Program-made: the position numbers and the translations under genes | Notes under the pieces: generated by a model | What the model was told of the DNA's origin: nothing | What the model saw: only the letters and a program-made list of their open reading frames with translations | The model's database searches: none | Assembly (NCBI RefSeq): GCF_002007235.1 | Contig: NZ_MUHW01000020.1 | Location: 19,133-83,132, forward strand | Source: Oribacterium sp. C9 | Lineage (GTDB): Bacteria; Bacillota; Clostridia; Lachnospirales; Lachnospiraceae | Direction: 5' to 3' | Length of the DNA stretch: 64,000 nt | Part shown: piece by piece, positions 60,305 to 64,000 of the stretch | How positions within the stretch are numbered: position 1 is the first letter of the stretch | How the letters are laid out: each line of letters opens with the position of its first letter

Positions 60305-60823
60305 ATGCAGGAAAAACTTAGAGTCGGTACAGTAGTTACCACCCATGGTCTGAAAGGCGAAGTAAAGGTTTATCCTACAACTGATGATCCGGACAGATTT
60401 TACGATTTGAAGAAAGTCTGGCTGGATCGTTCCGGTTCAATGGAAAACATGCTTCAGCTCGAGGTTCAGAATGTAAGATTTTTCAAGAATCTTGCGATAG
60501 TAAAATTCAAAGATTATGACAACATCGATGATGTTATCCCATTCCGTAAGGGTGAGCTCTATGTTGACAGAAAAGACGCCATTCCTCTCGGTGAGGGAGA
60601 ATATTTCATCGGCGACATCATCGGCTGCAAGGTACTGGACGAGGAAGACAAAGAACTGGGTACAGTTAAGGAATTCCTGGAGACAGGCGCCAACGATGTT
60701 ATGCTCGTCAAAACAGAGGGTAAGGATCTCATGATCCCTTACTGTGATCCGTTTATTCTTGAGAAAGCACCGGAAGAGGGCTATATCAGAGTACACCTCA
60801 TCCCGGGTCTTTTAGATCTATGA
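60305..60823 (+). CDS. rimM: 16S rRNA processing protein RimM
   Basis: RimM helps mature the 30S head. GTVVTTHGLKGEVKVYPTTDDPDRF is the N-terminal beta-barrel, and GYIRVHLIPGLLDL ends the PRC-barrel domain. It has 172 residues. The stop overlaps the trmD start as ATGA, so they are coupled. Confidence 0.95.
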   Translation: MQEKLRVGTVVTTHGLKGEVKVYPTTDDPDRFYDLKKVWLDRSGSMENMLQLEVQNVRFFKNLAIVKFKDYDNIDDVIPFRKGELYVDRKDAIPLGEGEYFIGDIIGCKVLDEEDKELGTVKEFLETGANDVMLVKTEGKDLMIPYCDPFILEKAPEEGYIRVHLIPGLLDL

Positions 60824-61599
60824 AAAATTATTACGTAATGACGCTTTTCCCGGAGCTTATCGAAAATGTTACAAAGGAAAGCATTTCCGGAAGAGCCATA
60901 AAGTCAGGTCTCATGAATGTTGAAGCCTTTGACATTCGTGATTATACGAAGGATGCCCACAACCACGTGGATGATTATCCATATGGCGGCGGAGCAGGTA
61001 TGCTCATGCAGGTACAGCCTATAGTTGACTGCTACAGACACATAGTTGACAAGATCGGACACAGACCCGCGCGTGTCCTCTTTATGTCACCTCAGGGCCG
61101 GAGATTCGACCAGAAGATGGCGGAGGAGCTTGCGGAGGAGGAAGATATCCTTTTCCTCTGCGGTCACTATGAAGGCGTCGATGAGCGTGCTCTGGAGATC
61201 CTCGATGTTGAAAATGTCTCCATCGGAGATTATGTCCTCACAGGAGGTGAGCTTCCTGCTCTCAGCATGATAGATTCCATTTCCAGACTCGTACATGGTG
61301 TCCTCAACAAAGATGAATCACATGAAATAGAGAGCTTCTCCGACGGTCTTCTGGAATATCCGCAGTATACACGTCCTGAGAATTTTGAAGATCATACAGT
61401 TCCGAAGATACTTTTATCCGGGGACCACAAAAAGGTTGATGAATGGCGTCATCAGATGAGCCTCGAACGCACTAAGGAACGTCGTCCTGATCTCTATGAG
61501 AAGTATGTAGCAGAGCATCCTGAAGAGTTTGCACCTAAAAAACCGAAAAGGCGTAGAAGAAAGTCTGCTGATTCGCAGGAGTTTACAGAGTTTTTATAA
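60820..61599 (+). CDS. trmD: tRNA (guanine-N1)-methyltransferase
   Basis: TrmD makes m1G37 next to the anticodon and prevents frameshifting. The trefoil-knot SAM site is LFMSPQGRRFDQ, LCGHYEGVDERALE and SIGDYVLTGGELPAL. It has 259 residues, with a Lys/Arg-rich tail (KKPKRRRRKSADSQ) beyond the usual end. It lies between rimM and rplS in the standard order. Confidence 0.96.
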   Translation: MKNYYVMTLFPELIENVTKESISGRAIKSGLMNVEAFDIRDYTKDAHNHVDDYPYGGGAGMLMQVQPIVDCYRHIVDKIGHRPARVLFMSPQGRRFDQKMAEELAEEEDILFLCGHYEGVDERALEILDVENVSIGDYVLTGGELPALSMIDSISRLVHGVLNKDESHEIESFSDGLLEYPQYTRPENFEDHTVPKILLSGDHKKVDEWRHQMSLERTKERRPDLYEKYVAEHPEEFAPKKPKRRRRKSADSQEFTEFL

Positions 61600-61629
61600 A
61601 AAGAGTGGCATTATGCCGCGAAAACGCCC

Positions 61630-61658
61630 TTGCAATATAGGGCAATATATGTTAAATT
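61630..61658 (+). promoter_or_regulatory. Promoter of rplS
   Basis: TTGCAA, 17 bases, then TAAATT. Confidence 0.55.
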
Positions 61659-61679
61659 ACATGAGTTGTGACTAAAAGA

Positions 61680-61740
61680 GATATTCCTCTGACGGTTCCA
61701 TCTGCTTGGAATAGAGGATTCCGGATAGATAAGGCCGGAC
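61680..61740 (+). promoter_or_regulatory. Structured leader of rplS
   Basis: TCCTCT...TTCCA pairs with TGGAA...AGAGGA (61686-61716), and TCCGG pairs with CCGGA (61719-61738). L19 leaders that control rplS are known in Firmicutes; this may be one but I cannot test the match. Confidence 0.4.
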
Positions 61741-61785
61741 GATAAATCCGTGAATGAATGTCAAATAGTATTAGGAGGTAGCACA

Positions 61786-62133
61786 ATGGCAAACAGCGAT
61801 ATCATTAAGAGCATTGAGCAGGGCCAGCTTAAGGCTGAGGTTCCTCAGTTCAACACTGGTGACACAGTTAAGGTTTACAACAAGATCAAAGAGGGTAACC
61901 GTGAGAGATTACAGATCTTCGAGGGTACAGTTCTTAAGATCCAGGGTGGTTCAAACAGAATCACATTCACAGTTAGAAAGACTTCTAACGGTGTAGGTGT
62001 TGAGAAGACATGGCCACTTCACAGCCCAATGGTTGAGAAGGTAGAGGTTGTTAGAGCTGGTAAGGTTAGAAGAGCTAAGCTTACATATCTCAGACAGCGT
62101 ACAGGTAAGGCTGCCAAGGTTAAGGCACTTTAA
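61786..62133 (+). CDS. rplS: 50S ribosomal protein L19
   Basis: A 115-residue protein at the 30S-50S interface. [27 protein letters not shown] and [20 protein letters not shown] are diagnostic. The ATG at 61786 has AGGAGG nine bases upstream; the longer open frame is not conserved. Strong codon bias. Confidence 0.97.
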   Translation: MANSDIIKSIEQGQLKAEVPQFNTGDTVKVYNKIKEGNRERLQIFEGTVLKIQGGSNRITFTVRKTSNGVGVEKTWPLHSPMVEKVEVVRAGKVRRAKLTYLRQRTGKAAKVKAL

Positions 62134-62155
62134 TCTGTGGTTGATTAAGATCTTT

Positions 62156-62190
62156 GGGGGTGTTCCGTTTACGGGATGCCCCTTTCTTAT
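62156..62190 (+). terminator. Terminator after rplS
   Basis: GGGGTGTTCC pairs imperfectly with GGGATGCCCC, followed by TTTCTTATT. Confidence 0.6.
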
Positions 62191-62261
62191 TATCCATAGC
62201 CTGTATTCGCAGATCGCATTACAGAACATAAATCAGACACATCAAAAGCAGGAGAACCACT

Positions 62262-62789
62262 ATGCGTGAAAAGAGTTTCATTCAGATTGTTGTACATACA
62301 CTGACCAATATTTTCGTTCTGATAGCATTGGCATGGTTCATAGTCCACAGCTTTCTCACAACAGTGGAGATATCCGGTCACAGTATGGAGCCCGGATTGT
62401 CATCAGGTGATCTGGTGATGGTGGACACCCTGAAATATAAATTTTTAAATCCCGACCGTCTGGATGTGGTCATATTCCAGAAAAACAATTCAACGGAAAA
62501 CATCAAGCGTGTAGTCGGACTTCCCGGCGAGACCGTTGTGATCCAGAACGGACGTATATATATAAACGGTACGCTCCTCGAAAGCGACAAGATTTCCAAT
62601 ATTTCCCTCGCAGGTATCGCGGAAAAGCCCGTCCAGCTTATGGAGGACGAGTATTTTCTCATAGGTGATAATGCTGACTCATCTGAGGACAGCCGTTTCA
62701 TCAACGTGGGAAATGTTCATAAATCTCAGATAATCGGCAAGATCTGGTTCAAGCTTTTGCCGATCGCTAAAATGAGCTTAGTAGACTAA
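62262..62789 (+). CDS. lepB: Signal peptidase I
   Basis: A membrane-anchored serine protease that cleaves secretory signal peptides. One N-terminal helix (IFVLIALAWFIVHSFL) anchors it. The nucleophile is Ser41 in SGHSMEPG and the general base is Lys82 in NIKRVVGLPGE. GDNADSSEDSRF is box E. At 175 residues it is a normal Gram-positive type. AGGAG precedes the ATG. Confidence 0.95.
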   Translation: MREKSFIQIVVHTLTNIFVLIALAWFIVHSFLTTVEISGHSMEPGLSSGDLVMVDTLKYKFLNPDRLDVVIFQKNNSTENIKRVVGLPGETVVIQNGRIYINGTLLESDKISNISLAGIAEKPVQLMEDEYFLIGDNADSSEDSRFINVGNVHKSQIIGKIWFKLLPIAKMSLVD

Positions 62790-62800
62790 AGGAGAATCAA

Positions 62801-63694
62801 ATGAATATTCAATGGTATCCCGGTCATATGGCGAAGGCCAAGCGAAACATTCGTGATGACCTGAAACTCGTAGATCTGGTAATCGAAGTTGTTGATGCCC
62901 GCTGTCCGGAATCCTCCAGAAATCCGGATGTAGACAGTTTTGCAAAAGAAAAATCCCGTATACTTCTTCTCAACAAGGCCGACCTTGCAGATAAGCGCAT
63001 TACTCAGAAATTCGCTGATTATTATGCAAAAAAGGGCTTCTATACCATGGAGATCGATGCCAGAAACAAGGGCTCTCTGAAGAAGCTTCCTAATCTTATA
63101 GAAGAAGCCTGCAAACCTGTCATCGAGAAGAATCTCAAAAAGGGTATAAAGACTCCGACCATCAGAGCCATGGTACTGGGTATCCCGAATGTAGGAAAGT
63201 CTACCTTCATAAATTCCTATGTGGGAAGATCCATGGCGAAGACCGGAAACAAGCCCGGTGTCACCAGAGGAAACCAGTGGATCAATGTAGGAAAAAGGCT
63301 TCAGCTCCTGGATACTCCGGGTATCACATGGCCTAAATTCGAGCGTGAGATCGTAGGTCTCAATCTCGCCCTCATCGGATCCATCAACGACCAGATCATA
63401 AACATTGACGAGCTGGTATTTTATCTTCTCAAGTATCTGGTGAGATATTATCCTTCCGCACTTATCGAGAGATACGGTGACAGTCTCTCCGGCATTGAGG
63501 AGGCCATCAAGGTTTTCGATGAGATCGGCAGAAAGCGCGGCTGCATCAAGAAGGGCGGAGATATCGACTATTCCAGAACCGCCAAGATAGTTCTGGATGA
63601 TTTCAGAAACGGACGCCTCGGAAATATCACCCTTGAGCATACACCGGGCTCTACAGACGACGTAGTCGCATCTGTTGCTGATGCGCTCAAATAA
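62801..63694 (+). CDS. rbgA: Ribosome biogenesis GTPase RbgA (YlqF)
   Basis: A circularly permuted GTPase required for late 50S assembly. The order G4-G1-G3 is visible: NKADLAD near residue 60, GIPNVGKSTFINS near 129 and LDTPGITWP near 170. The N-terminus MNIQWYPGHMAKAKR is typical of YlqF. It has 297 residues. AAGGAG lies seven bases before the ATG. Confidence 0.95.
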   Translation: MNIQWYPGHMAKAKRNIRDDLKLVDLVIEVVDARCPESSRNPDVDSFAKEKSRILLLNKADLADKRITQKFADYYAKKGFYTMEIDARNKGSLKKLPNLIEEACKPVIEKNLKKGIKTPTIRAMVLGIPNVGKSTFINSYVGRSMAKTGNKPGVTRGNQWINVGKRLQLLDTPGITWPKFEREIVGLNLALIGSINDQIINIDELVFYLLKYLVRYYPSALIERYGDSLSGIEEAIKVFDEIGRKRGCIKKGGDIDYSRTAKIVLDDFRNGRLGNITLEHTPGSTDDVVASVADALK

Positions 63695-63769
63695 GTTTTA
63701 GGCAACTTTTAAATATTGCCGACTTGCGACATTTTTCAGAAAGGACATCCGGCTTATCCGGAATAAGAT

Positions 63770-64000
63770 ATGCGTGAATTAAAAGGAGAACGTCTCGAAA
63801 AGGAACTTGAGAGACTTAAGCTGATGCATGAATATGAAAATGCTCATGCTGAATATGCATTTATCGCAGGCGTTGATGAAGCCGGAAGAGGTCCCCTTGC
63901 GGGTCCTGTTGTGGCCGCCTGCTGCATACTTCCGAAGGATGCCGAGATACTTTATCTCAATGACTCAAAGAAGCTCAGCGAGAAGCGACGTGAGGCTCTT
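63770..64000 (+). CDS. rnhB: Ribonuclease HII (3' end outside window)
   Basis: The first 77 codons are in the window. [23 protein letters not shown] starts near residue 34, contains the DEAGRGP catalytic motif, and is followed by [13 protein letters not shown]. RnhB removes RNA from RNA-DNA hybrids. The ATG at 63770 is 76 bases after rbgA, with hairpin TCCGG-CTTAT-CCGGA just before it. The frame runs off the end without a stop. Confidence 0.93.
   Translation, partial: MRELKGERLEKELERLKLMHEYENAHAEYAFIAGVDEAGRGPLAGPVVAACCILPKDAEILYLNDSKKLSEKRREAL

Noticed and set aside
62786..63640. Open frame of 284 residues on the minus strand opposite rbgA
   Set aside because: The plus-strand frame holds the RbgA GTPase motifs in order; the minus frame has no motif and no promoter.

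Overview
This 64 kb window reads as one contiguous stretch of chromosome from an anaerobic Firmicute. A Lachnospiraceae member of the Butyrivibrio/Pseudobutyrivibrio type is my best guess. The reasons are the class III replicative polymerase PolC, the gene order frr-uppS-cdsA-dxr-rseP-ispG-polC and rnc-smc-ftsY-ylxM-ffh-rpsP-khpA-rimM-trmD-rplS-lepB-rbgA-rnhB, a T-box in front of thrS, moderate GC, and Firmicute-type promoters and Shine-Dalgarno sites. The genus is inference. Every supported gene lies on the plus strand, and I see no phage, transposase, CRISPR array or obvious genomic island.

Layout. 1-9,113: the 3' part of a flavin/FeS/FAD oxidoreductase, a metallo-beta-lactamase-fold hydrolase, an ABC-F ATPase, tRNA-Ser, an unrecognised acidic-tailed protein, and a PIN/NYN-like protein with a very long charged tail. 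9,299-15,009: tRNA-Leu, tcdA, an SDR dehydrogenase, an RluA-type pseudouridine synthase, and the YifB/ComM-dprA pair. 15,092-21,917: T-box-thrS, topA, rpsB-tsf. 22,122-33,854: acylphosphatase, truA, two different L,D-transpeptidases, a 7TM EAL phosphodiesterase, patatin, a tRNA-dihydrouridine synthase, a FliB-like protein, a lipoprotein, an RsmH-like methyltransferase and a MATE exporter. 34,037-47,069: DUF1846, pyrH, frr, uppS, cdsA, dxr, rseP, ispG and polC, which is the isoprenoid/lipid/replication block. 47,692-51,174: tyrA and an EF-G-like GTPase. 51,414-64,000: plsX-acpP-rnc-smc-ftsY, then ylxM-ffh (the SRP module), then rpsP-khpA-rimM-trmD-rplS (ribosome assembly), then lepB, rbgA and rnhB (cut by the window edge).

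The coding content is mostly housekeeping; the unusual material is non-coding. Three intergenic elements of about 160-180 bp (15,394-15,574; 42,238-42,397; 47,060-47,230) share one architecture. An outer stem closes a long hairpin capped by a G(CUUG)C tetraloop, then a second hairpin containing a tandem G-A/A-G step flanked by stems that covary between copies, then a third hairpin. They look like a dispersed structured-RNA or repeat family and are my main candidate for something undescribed. Other structured regions are a nested long hairpin after polC, a 17-position stem around the leader of the RNase III gene, two mutually exclusive stems in front of the SDR gene, and an unidentified leader upstream of topA.

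Protein oddities worth attention are a threonyl-tRNA synthetase with no TGS domain and an insertion of roughly 40 residues in its core, an SMC with short arms and a Pro/Cys-containing break, and the PIN/NYN-like protein with a histone-H1-like tail. No database search was possible. Family names rest on motifs I can read and on gene order.
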